Shown: positions 1 through 5,702 of the stretch, piece by piece
Numbering within the stretch: position 1 is the stretch's first letter
How the letters are laid out: every line of letters starts with the position of its first letter
Source of the DNA: Clostridiales bacterium
Lineage (GTDB): Bacteria; Bacillota; Clostridia; Oscillospirales; CAG-382
NCBI GenBank assembly: GCA_003343885.1
Contig: QAKH01000006.1
Location: forward strand, 1-6,866
DNA: 6,866 nt
Reading direction: 5' to 3'
Made by a program: the position numbers and the translations under genes
The notes under the pieces: model-generated
Database searches by the model: none
What the model was told of the DNA's origin: nothing
The model's input: the letters and a program-made list of their open reading frames with translations, nothing else

Positions 1-54
1 AGTTTTATAAAAATTTTTAGTTTTTGTTATATTGGGGTTTGGGTTGCAATCTGA

Positions 55-104
55 GTTTTCGTGCTGGCGTTTATGGCACGAAAACGGGCTTGTTTTCGCG
101 AAAA
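55..104. repeat. Chain of overlapping inverted repeats built on GTTTTCG
   Basis: GTTTTCGTGC (55-64) is an exact inverted match to GCACGAAAAC (76-85). The CGAAAAC at 79-85 also pairs with GTTTTCG at 92-98, which itself begins the palindrome TTTTCGCGAAAA (93-104). The hairpins are mutually exclusive. There is no gene here. The chain lies downstream of the SRP RNA in its direction of transcription, so a termination or processing role is possible but unsupported. Confidence 0.6.
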
Positions 105-127
105 ATTAAATTTGTTATTTTTTTTTG

Positions 128-161
128 CTCGTCCGCGAGTATTGCAGCGGCGCTTCGCCGC
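128..161. other. Gene-free stretch 1-171: GC-rich hairpins in AT-rich DNA
   Basis: GCGGCG (147-152) and CGCCGC (156-161) form a perfect 6-bp hairpin with a 3-base loop. Next to it CTCG (128-131) and CGAG (136-139) form a small one, preceded on the plus strand by a run of T (ending at 126). For the minus-strand SRP RNA these are followed by A, not T, so they do not look like its intrinsic terminator. The rest of 1-171 shows no protein with a credible start or family; a 12-bp palindrome TAAAAATTTTTA sits at 8-19. Confidence 0.5.
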
Positions 162-175
162 CGGCCGCAAGAAAA

Positions 176-475
176 CGCGATACAAAGCAAGATCACACAC
201 CGGAAAATCGAATATACCTCTATACACGTCCTTTACCGACACTGCTCAGTCCAGGTTTGCTCACGGCACATTACCCGTATCACTTAATGCTGCTCGGTTC
301 CCCGCCTGACATGGTTCGTGAGGGATAATTGCGTAAGGCCCGAACCTCAACACACTATCGGCATGACTGCTGCACAGAGGCAACCCTCAAAACCGGAATC
401 CATCCCTGCTACAGCGGATTTCAGGTACAAGACACCGCTACTGCCCCGACTGGTGTGACCTTGCTTCATATCGCG
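176..475 (-). ncRNA. ffs: Signal recognition particle RNA, large (Bacillus-type) with Alu and S domains
   Basis: This is the RNA scaffold of the SRP, which binds Ffh and targets nascent membrane and secreted proteins to the translocon. On the minus strand the S-domain hairpin is clear: GTCAGG (310-305), a GGAA tetraloop (301-298) closed by CGG/CCG (304-302 and 297-295), then AGCAGCATTAAGT, and further on ATGTGCCG. This is the conserved Ffh-binding helix 8 with its asymmetric loop. The 5' part contains GTAGCGGTG, TTGTACCTG, AATCCGCT and GTAGCAGGG, matching from memory the Alu-like domain of the B. subtilis scRNA, so this is the ~270-300-nt large form rather than 4.5S RNA. The ends are approximate. 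The two termini pair in a 27-bp helix (453-479 with 172-198) containing only three G-U wobbles, the kind of end stem that RNase III processes in B. subtilis. A run TTTTCTT directly after the 3' arm may help termination. The gene has its own promoter upstream. Confidence 0.95.
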
Positions 476-533
476 TTTTGTCACCGCTCTATGAAACAGT
501 CATCTATTTAATTCTTTGTTCTATTCTTTATTC

Positions 534-553
534 TTTTACGCTATTTTACGCTA
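534..553 (-). repeat. Two tandem 10-bp repeats in the SRP RNA leader
   Basis: TTTTACGCTA (plus strand) occurs twice head to tail at 534-543 and 544-553, with a degenerate third start (TTTCGC) after it. On the transcribed minus strand this reads TAGCGTAAAA twice, starting about 5 nt after the predicted transcription start. The direct observation is the exact repeat. A role as a protein site, or slippage, is only a guess. Confidence 0.8.
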
Positions 554-564
554 TTTCGCAAATT

Positions 565-593
565 ATTATACCATGATTGACTAAAAAAATCAA
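565..593 (-). promoter_or_regulatory. Sigma-A-type promoter of the SRP RNA gene
   Basis: Read on the minus strand, TTGATT (593-588) is followed by a 17-bp spacer and a perfect TATAAT (570-565). Transcription should begin near 558. This leaves an ~80-nt leader before the mature SRP RNA 5' region, compatible with a precursor trimmed at the closing helix. The promoter lies directly after the liv operon, so the RNA does not depend on readthrough from it. Confidence 0.75.
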
Positions 594-624
594 TACGGTA
601 ATATACTTTTACTCGAATTTACCG
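583..624 (-). terminator. Weak candidate terminator after livF
   Basis: Ten bases after the livF stop codon the minus strand has a 6-bp stem, CGGTAA (624-619) with TTACCG (601-596), separated by a 17-nt loop. A run of seven T (589-583) follows six bases later. The long loop and the gap before the T-run make it a poor intrinsic terminator. The T-run also overlaps the -35 region of the SRP RNA promoter, so the two units are packed together. Confidence 0.3.
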
Positions 625-633
625 AAAATTACA

Positions 634-1344
634 CTACTCTCCAAGGTATGCCTTCTTAACCTTTTCGTCATTTATAAGGTCAGACGCCTTGCCCTCAAGC
701 GATATCTTTCCGGTTTCAAGTACATACGCTCTGTCCGCAATCGAAAGAGCCTTTTTCGCGTTCTGCTCGACAAGCAGTACCGTCGTACCGTCCGCCGATA
801 CTTCTCCTATAATACTGAATATCTCTCCGACAAGCAACGGTGAAAGTCCCATGGACGGTTCGTCCATAAGCAGTATCTTCGGATTGGACATTAGCGCACG
901 TCCCATGGCAAGCATCTGCTGTTCGCCGCCCGAAAGCGTTCCCGCTACCTGATTTTTTCTCTCCTTAAGACGGGGAAAATGGTCATATACATACGCAAGA
1001 TTTTTCTCTATCTGCTTGCTGTCTTTAAGCGTAAACGCACCGAGCTTCAGGTTTTCATACACCGTTAACTGCTGGAATATGCGCCGTCCCTCAGGTACGT
1101 GCGCCATTCCCAAAGAAACAATCTTATGCGCCGGAGTTTTTATAAGGTCCCGTCCTTCAAAAACAATACTTCCCGATTTCGGAGACACAAGTCCCGTTAT
1201 CGTATGCAGTATGGTTGTCTTTCCCGCACCGTTTGCTCCTATGAGCGCTATTATTTCTCCTGCGTTTACTTCAAAGGATATTCCCTTTATTGCGTTTATG
1301 ACTCCGTAGTAAACCTGCAAATTTTCAATACTTAACATTGCCAT
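634..1344 (-). CDS. livF: Branched-chain amino acid ABC transporter, ATP-binding protein LivF
   Basis: This is one of the two cytoplasmic ATPases that drive the branched-chain amino acid importer, expected to pair with LivG under the LivH-LivM channel. The 236 residues match the usual LivF length. Walker A is GANGAGKTT (36-44), the PEGRRIF segment (84-90) is typical of LivF, the ABC signature is LSGGEQQMLAMGRA (137-150), and Walker B is ILLMDEP (157-163). The switch position reads VEQN (192-195), so Gln replaces the usual His; this is normal for LivF. It is the last gene of the operon, 17 bp after livG, and the livG stop codon is embedded in the AAGGGGG ribosome binding site (1363-1357, 12 nt before the ATG). 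A second in-frame ATG two codons in is possible but farther from that site. The gene ends in TAG. Confidence 0.96.
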   Translation of the reverse strand: MAMLSIENLQVYYGVINAIKGISFEVNAGEIIALIGANGAGKTTILHTITGLVSPKSGSIVFEGRDLIKTPAHKIVSLGMAHVPEGRRIFQQLTVYENLKLGAFTLKDSKQIEKNLAYVYDHFPRLKERKNQVAGTLSGGEQQMLAMGRALMSNPKILLMDEPSMGLSPLLVGEIFSIIGEVSADGTTVLLVEQNAKKALSIADRAYVLETGKISLEGKASDLINDEKVKKAYLGE

Positions 1345-1361
1345 ATATTCTGCCTGCCCCC

Positions 1362-2126
1362 TTACTCGTCGTCGCCGAGATAGGCGGTTATAACACGCGG
1401 ATCATTTAAAACCTTTGAGGTTTCTCCCTGCGCAAGTACCTGACCGAAATTGAGCACTGTCAATTCCTCGCAGATACCCGAAACAAGTTTCATGTCGTGT
1501 TCTATCAAAAGTATCGTCATGTCAAAGTTATCTCTGACAAAACGTATTGTATTCATAAGTTCTGCCGTTTCATTCGGATTCATTCCGGCTGCCGGCTCGT
1601 CAAGCAGCAAAAGCTTCGGAGAAGTTGCCATGGCTCTGGCTATCTCAAGCTTACGCTGTTGTCCGTACGGAAGGTTTGACGCCTTAAGCTTTGCCTGCTT
1701 CTCAAGACCGAACACCTCAAGCAGCTCAAGGCACTTTTTATTTGCTTCCTTCTCTGTCTTAAAGTATCTGCCCACACGGAATATTCCCTCGAACATGGAA
1801 TACTTCATTGCTGACGCGTATCCGACTTTAACATTATCAAGCACGCTCATCTTTCCGAACAATCTGATATTCTGGAAAGTACGGGCGATACCTTTTCTGT
1901 TTATCTGAGCAGGACCAAGTCCGTTAAGCACCTCTCCGTCAAGTGAAAATGTGCCGGAGGTCGGCTTATACACGCCGGTTATAAGATTGAACACAGTTGT
2001 TTTTCCGGCGCCGTTAGGACCTATCAGTCCGTAGAGCTGACCTTTTTTTATATTGATGGAAAAATCGTCTACAGCCTTAAGTCCGCCGAACTGGATACCA
2101 AGGTTTTTCGCTTCAAGTATTGACAT
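1362..2126 (-). CDS. livG: Branched-chain amino acid ABC transporter, ATP-binding protein LivG
   Basis: This is the second ATPase of the importer, at 254 residues the normal LivG length. Walker A is GPNGAGKTT (36-44), the Q-loop lies in ARTFQNIRLF (Gln85), the signature is YGQQRKLEIARA (154-165), and Walker B is LLLLDEP (172-178). A catalytic switch His is present in IEHDM (His210). The C-terminus FGQVLAQGETSKVLNDPRVITAYLG is the characteristic LivG/LivF tail. The start overlaps the livM stop by one base (TGATG), and a strong GGAGGT site (2140-2135) lies inside the last livM codons, so translational coupling with livM is likely. The conserved GQQRKLEIARA and tail distinguish LivG from general ABC ATPases. 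Confidence 0.96.
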   Translation of the reverse strand: MSILEAKNLGIQFGGLKAVDDFSINIKKGQLYGLIGPNGAGKTTVFNLITGVYKPTSGTFSLDGEVLNGLGPAQINRKGIARTFQNIRLFGKMSVLDNVKVGYASAMKYSMFEGIFRVGRYFKTEKEANKKCLELLEVFGLEKQAKLKASNLPYGQQRKLEIARAMATSPKLLLLDEPAAGMNPNETAELMNTIRFVRDNFDMTILLIEHDMKLVSGICEELTVLNFGQVLAQGETSKVLNDPRVITAYLGDDE

Positions 2127-3226
2127 CAGCTCTTACCTCCTGCGGCAGTTACCTGTTTTTTATCGGAACGGCGGAACAATCCTTTAAAAAATCCGGAAAT
2201 TTTTGAAAGAAACAATTTGAATTTCTGATTATTGTTGAGAAGCATAACAGCGATTAGTACCACTGCGTACAAAAGCATACGGAAATCCTTGAGGAATCTC
2301 AGGTACTCCGGAAGCACGTACAGCAGCACTGCCGCTATCATTACGCCCCTCATTCTTCTCATTCCGCCAAGAACAACGTACACGAGTATCAATATAGAAA
2401 GGTTATAGTCAAAGGTTTTTGCCTGAACCACATTGAGATTGTGCGAATACAGCACGCCTGCGACTCCCGCAAAAAACGAAGCAACGACAAAAGCTGTCAT
2501 TTTGGTACGGGTGACATTAACTCCCATTGCTTCTGCGGCTATGCGGTTATCTCTTGCCGCTTTTATATTTCTGCCGGTTTTTGAATCAATCAAATTAAGA
2601 AGAATAATAAGAGTTATAAGCGTAACGATAAAGCATATGGTAAACGTAGAATCTCTCGGAGTTCCTGTTATTCCCTGCGCACCCTTTATAAGCTCTACTC
2701 TTGTTGCGGCGTCGGAAGAAATTTTATACTGTGTTGCCGCCTGTGTATTAAGAGTAATAAAGACGCCGGATTTATCATATGCAAGGTAAATATTATTTAC
2801 TATATTTTTTATTATTTCCCCGAAAGCAAGAGTTACTATCGCAAGATAGTCGCCTCTTAAGCGCAGCACGGGAATACCGATAAGAAACCCGAAAACAGCT
2901 GCGACAAGTCCGCCTACGATAATAGCTAATGGAAAACGGATAAGGGAATTTGTTATCGAATTTTGAGTTACAAGTGAAAACACGCTTCCGGTAAAGGCGC
3001 CGATACACATAAAACCGGCATGTCCGAGACTGAGTTCACCGGATATTCCTACGACAAGATTTAATGAAATCGCAAGAATGATATATACGCAGATATTTAC
3101 CAGAAGTCCCGAAAACTTTCTGGAAGCAAGCCCGTTTACAACCAAAAACTGTGAAACGGCGTATGCGACAACCAAAAGGCCGCAGGTGCTGAGTTTTTCA
3201 AACAAAGACTTGTGATTTTTCAGCAT
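2126..3226 (-). CDS. livM: Branched-chain amino acid ABC transporter, permease LivM
   Basis: This is an integral membrane permease that forms the channel with LivH. The 366 residues contain many hydrophobic segments. Family landmarks are LNLVVGISGELSLGHAGF (55-72), GDYLAIVTLAFGEIIK (125-140), and the cytoplasmic coupling loop AARDNRIAAEAMGVNVTRTK (223-242) that should contact the ATPases. VLPEYLRFLKDFR (304-316) is a typical C-terminal motif. Two oddities stand out. The loop at about 147-185 (from IYLAYDKSG to VELIKGAQG) appears longer than in E. coli LivM. The usually glycine-rich GGMGS-type turn reads GGMRRMRG (287-294). The start is ATG with AGGA (3237-3234) 7 nt upstream, and this site overlaps the livH stop codon. 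The C-terminal tail is basic (FRRSDKKQ) and encodes the livG ribosome binding site. Confidence 0.95.
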   Translation of the reverse strand: MLKNHKSLFEKLSTCGLLVVAYAVSQFLVVNGLASRKFSGLLVNICVYIILAISLNLVVGISGELSLGHAGFMCIGAFTGSVFSLVTQNSITNSLIRFPLAIIVGGLVAAVFGFLIGIPVLRLRGDYLAIVTLAFGEIIKNIVNNIYLAYDKSGVFITLNTQAATQYKISSDAATRVELIKGAQGITGTPRDSTFTICFIVTLITLIILLNLIDSKTGRNIKAARDNRIAAEAMGVNVTRTKMTAFVVASFFAGVAGVLYSHNLNVVQAKTFDYNLSILILVYVVLGGMRRMRGVMIAAVLLYVLPEYLRFLKDFRMLLYAVVLIAVMLLNNNQKFKLFLSKISGFFKGLFRRSDKKQVTAAGGKS

Positions 3227-3235
3227 AATCCGTTC

Positions 3236-4129
3236 CTACACTTTCTCATTGATTTTCTTGCCGAGCAAGCCGGTGGGTTTAACAAGCAGCACTATGATAA
3301 GCACGCTGAAAACGATTGCGTTTGAGAGCTGTGAAGAAATATACGCTGTGCTGAGACTTTCTATAAGTCCAAGCACTACTCCGCCTATCATGGCGCCCGG
3401 AATTGAGCCTATTCCGCCGAACACCGCCGCAGTAAACGCCTTGATACCGGGCATTGCGCCGGTATACGGGCTTAAAAGCGGGTATGTCGAGCACAAAAGC
3501 ACGCTTGCAACCGCCGCGAGAACCGAGCCTATCGCAAAAGTAATGGAAATGGTACGGTTTACGTTTATTCCCATGAGCTGTGCCGCTCCTTTATCTTCAG
3601 ACACGGCAAGCATTGCTTTTCCTGTTTTGGTTTTGTTTACGAAAAGAGTAAGCGCTATCATTATTACAACCGTTACAACAAGCGTTACGATTGTTTCGCC
3701 CGAAATATTGACAACGGACGTCTTTATATCCCAGTTATCCGGGACAACGCTCGTAAAGTTCTTCGAGTCAGATCCGAATATGAGAAGCGCCACATTTTGA
3801 AGCAGATAGCTGACTCCGATTGCCGTTATAAGCACTGTAAGTGAAGAACAGTTACGAAGCGGCTTATATGCGATCTTTTCAATAAGCACGCCTAAAATCA
3901 TACAGGTAATCATTCCCGTGATTATTGAAACGACCGCAGGAAAATGGTATGTTGAAACAGCGGTATATACGATATATCCCCCGATCATTATTACATCACC
4001 GTGTGCGAAGTTCAGCATTTTGGCGATACCGTAAACCATCGTATATCCCAAAGCGATAAGCGCATAAATACTTCCAAGGCTTATTCCGCTGAACACAAAA
4101 GATATAAAACTACTCACGCTGTTTGTCAT
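3236..4129 (-). CDS. livH: Branched-chain amino acid ABC transporter, permease LivH
   Basis: This is the second membrane permease of the importer, 297 residues from the chosen ATG (E. coli LivH is about 308). Landmarks are GSIYALIALGYTMVYGI (19-35), LNFAHGDVIMIGGY (39-52), the coupling loop AVSEDKGAAQLMGINVNRT (175-193), GGIGSIPGAMIGG (238-250) and LLVKPTGLLGKK (281-292). The frame is open for another 45 codons to a TTG at 4264 directly after the livK stop. That extension is rejected because it has no ribosome binding site, contains strong hairpins, and does not look like LivH. The ATG at 4129 has AGGG (4138-4135) 5 nt upstream, and the protein from there begins just before the first membrane segment. 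livM follows after 9 bp. Confidence 0.94.
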   Translation of the reverse strand: MTNSVSSFISFVFSGISLGSIYALIALGYTMVYGIAKMLNFAHGDVIMIGGYIVYTAVSTYHFPAVVSIITGMITCMILGVLIEKIAYKPLRNCSSLTVLITAIGVSYLLQNVALLIFGSDSKNFTSVVPDNWDIKTSVVNISGETIVTLVVTVVIMIALTLFVNKTKTGKAMLAVSEDKGAAQLMGINVNRTISITFAIGSVLAAVASVLLCSTYPLLSPYTGAMPGIKAFTAAVFGGIGSIPGAMIGGVVLGLIESLSTAYISSQLSNAIVFSVLIIVLLVKPTGLLGKKINEKV

Positions 4130-4143
4130 CCTTTCCCTAATTT

Positions 4144-4177
4144 TTGCCTGAAATTTCGCTTTCTGAAATGTCGGCAA
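4144..4177 (-). promoter_or_regulatory. Second, weaker stem-loop just before livH
   Basis: On the minus strand TTGCC (4177-4173) can pair with GGCAA (4148-4144), enclosing an ATTTC/GAAAT stem around AGAAAGC. It follows the 13-bp hairpin with no gap and ends about 6 nt before the AGGG ribosome binding site of livH. It could tune access to that site. Stability is modest and internal loops are present. Confidence 0.4.
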
Positions 4178-4215
4178 GAGGATTTGCGGAGCATATCCCA
4201 GTTCCGCAAACCCTC
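4178..4215 (-). promoter_or_regulatory. Strong stem-loop in the livK-livH spacer
   Basis: On the minus strand GAGGGTTTGCGGA (4215-4203) pairs with TCCGCAAATCCTC (4190-4178). This gives a 13-bp stem with one G-U pair and a 12-nt loop. No T-run follows, so it is not a standard terminator. It lies between a binding-protein gene and its permease gene. There, such hairpins often stabilise the upstream mRNA or slow downstream expression, so more binding protein than permease is made. The hairpin is seen directly; the role is inferred. Confidence 0.65.
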
Positions 4216-4264
4216 TGAAAAACCATTCTGAAGCCACCGTTATTTTCGGTATCAGGCTCCGCAA

Positions 4265-5491
4265 TTACATTGCCGTATATGATCCCACAAGTACGGTATT
4301 TCCTTCTTCGTCGGTAACTTCGTTAACAACTATCTTCATAGCCTTCGGTTCCTTTGTAGGCTCGCCGGAAGCGTCCCATGTCATAGTACCGGTAACACCT
4401 GCAACCTCGATTTCGGTCATAGCTGCAACCATTGCGTCGCAAAGTTCAGAATGTCCGATTGAAGCGTCGGTGATACCTGCCTTTTCGATAGCCGCCTTTA
4501 TAATGTACATTGCGTCATATGCGTCTGCCGCGAACTGGATAGGAGTTTCGCCGTTGAACATTTCCTTGTAAGCAGCGGTGAACTTCTGAGTTTTTTCGTC
4601 TTCTGCGTCAGCCGCAAAAGGAGTAAGAAGCATTACGCCTTCAGCGATAGCAACATTTTCGCCGAGCTGGTCGATAACGCCGTCAAGACCGTCGCATCCG
4701 AAATACTGCATATTTTCAAGAATTCCCTGTGCCTGAGTGAGGATAAGAGAAGCTTCCTGATAGTAAATAGGAAGGAATACGAGCTCTGCGCCGCTTTCCT
4801 TAATCTTGTTGAGCTGTACGGAGAAGTCGGTCTTTGAATCGGCAGAAAATGCTTCAGCCGCAACTATTTCAAGTCCGAGTTCCGCAGATTTTGAAGCGAA
4901 TGTTTCGTAGATACCTGTTGAATAGATATCAGAGCTGTCGTATATTACAGCAACTTTAGAAGCGATGTTGTTTTCCTTGATATACTGTGCGGAAGCAGCT
5001 CCCTGGTTCGGGTCAGAGAAGCAAACTCTGAACGCATTGGGATTTGCTATACACTCTACCGCAGATCCGGAAGGAGTGAGCTGGAACACGTTGTCCTTAA
5101 AGGTTTCAGCGGCAACAGCTGTACAGGGAGCGGAAGTTACTGTTCCCATAAGAACCTGCATGCCTTCGTCCATAAGCGTATTATAAGCGCTTACTGCCTT
5201 TTCGGGGTTGTGCTCGTCGTCTTCAAACAGGAATTTTATCTGCATTCCGTTGATTCCGCCTGCCGCGTTTATCTCAGCTACCGCAAGCTCTGCACCGTTA
5301 CGTACTGCTGTGCCGTATGATGCGGCACCGCCGGTTACAGGGCCTATTCCGCCGATAACGAGTTCAGCCGCGGAAGTATCGCCGGTGTTGTTTTCACCCT
5401 GGTTTTCATCAGACGGCTCGTTTGTATTATTGCAGGCTGCAAAAACAAATATCATTGCAACCGACAAAAGAACTGCCAAAAGTCTTTTCAT
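4265..5491 (-). CDS. livK: Branched-chain amino acid ABC transporter, substrate-binding lipoprotein
   Basis: This 408-residue extracytoplasmic binding protein captures the substrate and delivers it to LivH-LivM. Residues 1-20 form a lipoprotein signal peptide (KR, hydrophobic core, lipobox FAAC), giving lipidated Cys20, as expected where there is no outer membrane. An acidic, Asn-rich linker (21-40) follows. The mature fold begins at ELVIGGIGPVTGGAASYG (43-60), with NGAELAVAEINAAGGINGMQIKF (65-87) typical of the LivJ/LivK type-I periplasmic-binding family. Likely ligand-contact regions are GTVTSAPC (116-123) and TPSGSA (139-144), with YDSSDIYSTG (184-193) near the hinge. Leu/Ile/Val is the default substrate; other amino acids or amides are possible because homologues vary. 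It is the first operon gene. GGAGG (5506-5502) lies 10 nt before the ATG. The insertion sequence upstream leaves almost no native leader. Confidence 0.94.
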   Translation of the reverse strand: MKRLLAVLLSVAMIFVFAACNNTNEPSDENQGENNTGDTSAAELVIGGIGPVTGGAASYGTAVRNGAELAVAEINAAGGINGMQIKFLFEDDEHNPEKAVSAYNTLMDEGMQVLMGTVTSAPCTAVAAETFKDNVFQLTPSGSAVECIANPNAFRVCFSDPNQGAASAQYIKENNIASKVAVIYDSSDIYSTGIYETFASKSAELGLEIVAAEAFSADSKTDFSVQLNKIKESGAELVFLPIYYQEASLILTQAQGILENMQYFGCDGLDGVIDQLGENVAIAEGVMLLTPFAADAEDEKTQKFTAAYKEMFNGETPIQFAADAYDAMYIIKAAIEKAGITDASIGHSELCDAMVAAMTEIEVAGVTGTMTWDASGEPTKEPKAMKIVVNEVTDEEGNTVLVGSYTAM

Positions 5492-5547
5492 AGTTAGTTT
5501 TCCTCCATATTAGTTTAGGTAGTGTCAAATTGACGCCCCGTTTTTTA

Positions 5548-5565
5548 TTTTAACTATTGTTAAAA
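5548..5565. repeat. Short perfect hairpin near the IS left end
   Basis: TTTTAAC (5548-5554) and GTTAAAA (5559-5565) form a 7-bp inverted repeat around TATT. It lies inside the presumed left end of the insertion sequence, where subterminal transposase-binding sites are common. It has no terminator-like T-run on either side in the right place. Role unknown. Confidence 0.45.
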
Positions 5566-5577
5566 CCTTGATTTTTC

Positions 5578-5622
5578 GGGAGGTTTTACGATTCTTGCAT
5601 AAAAATATAGCAATAACCTCCC
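5578..5622 (+). promoter_or_regulatory. Upstream hairpin competing with the start-codon-blocking stem
   Basis: GGGAGGTT (5578-5585) pairs with AACCTCCC (5615-5622), with an inner TTGC/GCAA pair (5595-5598 and 5610-5613). The right arm overlaps the left arm of the stem at 5607-5687, so forming this hairpin would exclude part of the blocking stem. This gives a switch-like geometry of three mutually competing segments. Whether it acts in RNA or as a protein site in DNA cannot be told from sequence. Confidence 0.5.
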
Positions 5623-5687
5623 TTTTGCTGTATAATTGAGTTGCACACATCAATTAAATAAACAGTCCAAAAGGAGACTATTGCTAT
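5607..5687 (+). promoter_or_regulatory. Long-range stem that buries the transposase ribosome binding site and start codon
   Basis: ATAGCAATA (5607-5615) pairs perfectly with TATTGCTAT (5679-5687), which includes the first two bases of the start codon. After a small internal loop, TC (5618-5619) pairs with GA (5675-5676) and CCTTTTG (5621-5627) with CAAAAGG (5668-5674), covering the AAGGAG site. That is about 18 bp in total, with one bulged C. An RNA that enters from the left of the IS would contain both arms; one starting near 5643 would lack the left arm. Confidence 0.6.
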
Positions 5688-5702
5688 GAACTCAATTATA
5701 CA
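5629..5702 (+). repeat. Perfect 14-bp inverted repeat flanking the transposase start
   Basis: TGTATAATTGAGTT (5629-5642) is the exact reverse complement of AACTCAATTATACA (5689-5702), with a 46-nt loop containing the ribosome binding site. The right arm is the first codons of the transposase (from codon 2), and the left arm contains a perfect TATAAT. It interleaves with the stem at 5607-5687 in the order A, B, A', B'. Full simultaneous pairing looks sterically impossible with one-base linkers, so the two are probably alternatives. Confidence 0.85.
5631..5636 (+). promoter_or_regulatory. Candidate -10 box of the transposase promoter
   Basis: A perfect TATAAT is placed so that transcription would begin near 5643, immediately after the left arm of the 14-bp inverted repeat. 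No good -35 hexamer is seen 16-18 bp upstream, where the sequence is around TAGCAA. A TG just before the hexamer is one base off the extended -10 spacing. The call rests on the hexamer and its telling position. Confidence 0.4.

Noticed and set aside
117..161. Intrinsic terminator for the SRP RNA in the GC-rich hairpins
   Set aside because: On the minus strand the hairpins are followed by a run of A rather than T. The T-rich stretch right after the closing helix is a better, though unproven, candidate.
24..511. Small open frames on both strands over 24-511
   Set aside because: Most of this stretch is the SRP RNA gene and its flanks. The frames have no credible ribosome binding site or recognisable protein and are composition artefacts.
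4130..4264. N-terminal extension of LivH starting at TTG 4264 (342-residue version)
   Set aside because: No ribosome binding site, starts directly on the livK stop, passes through strong hairpins, and the extra 45 residues do not resemble LivH. ATG 4129 has a proper site.
5500..5528. Outward promoter from the IS end towards livK based on TTGACA at 5528-5523
   Set aside because: The hexamers 16-18 bp downstream fall on the livK ribosome binding site (around GAGGAA) and do not resemble a -10. Only the -35 half is present.
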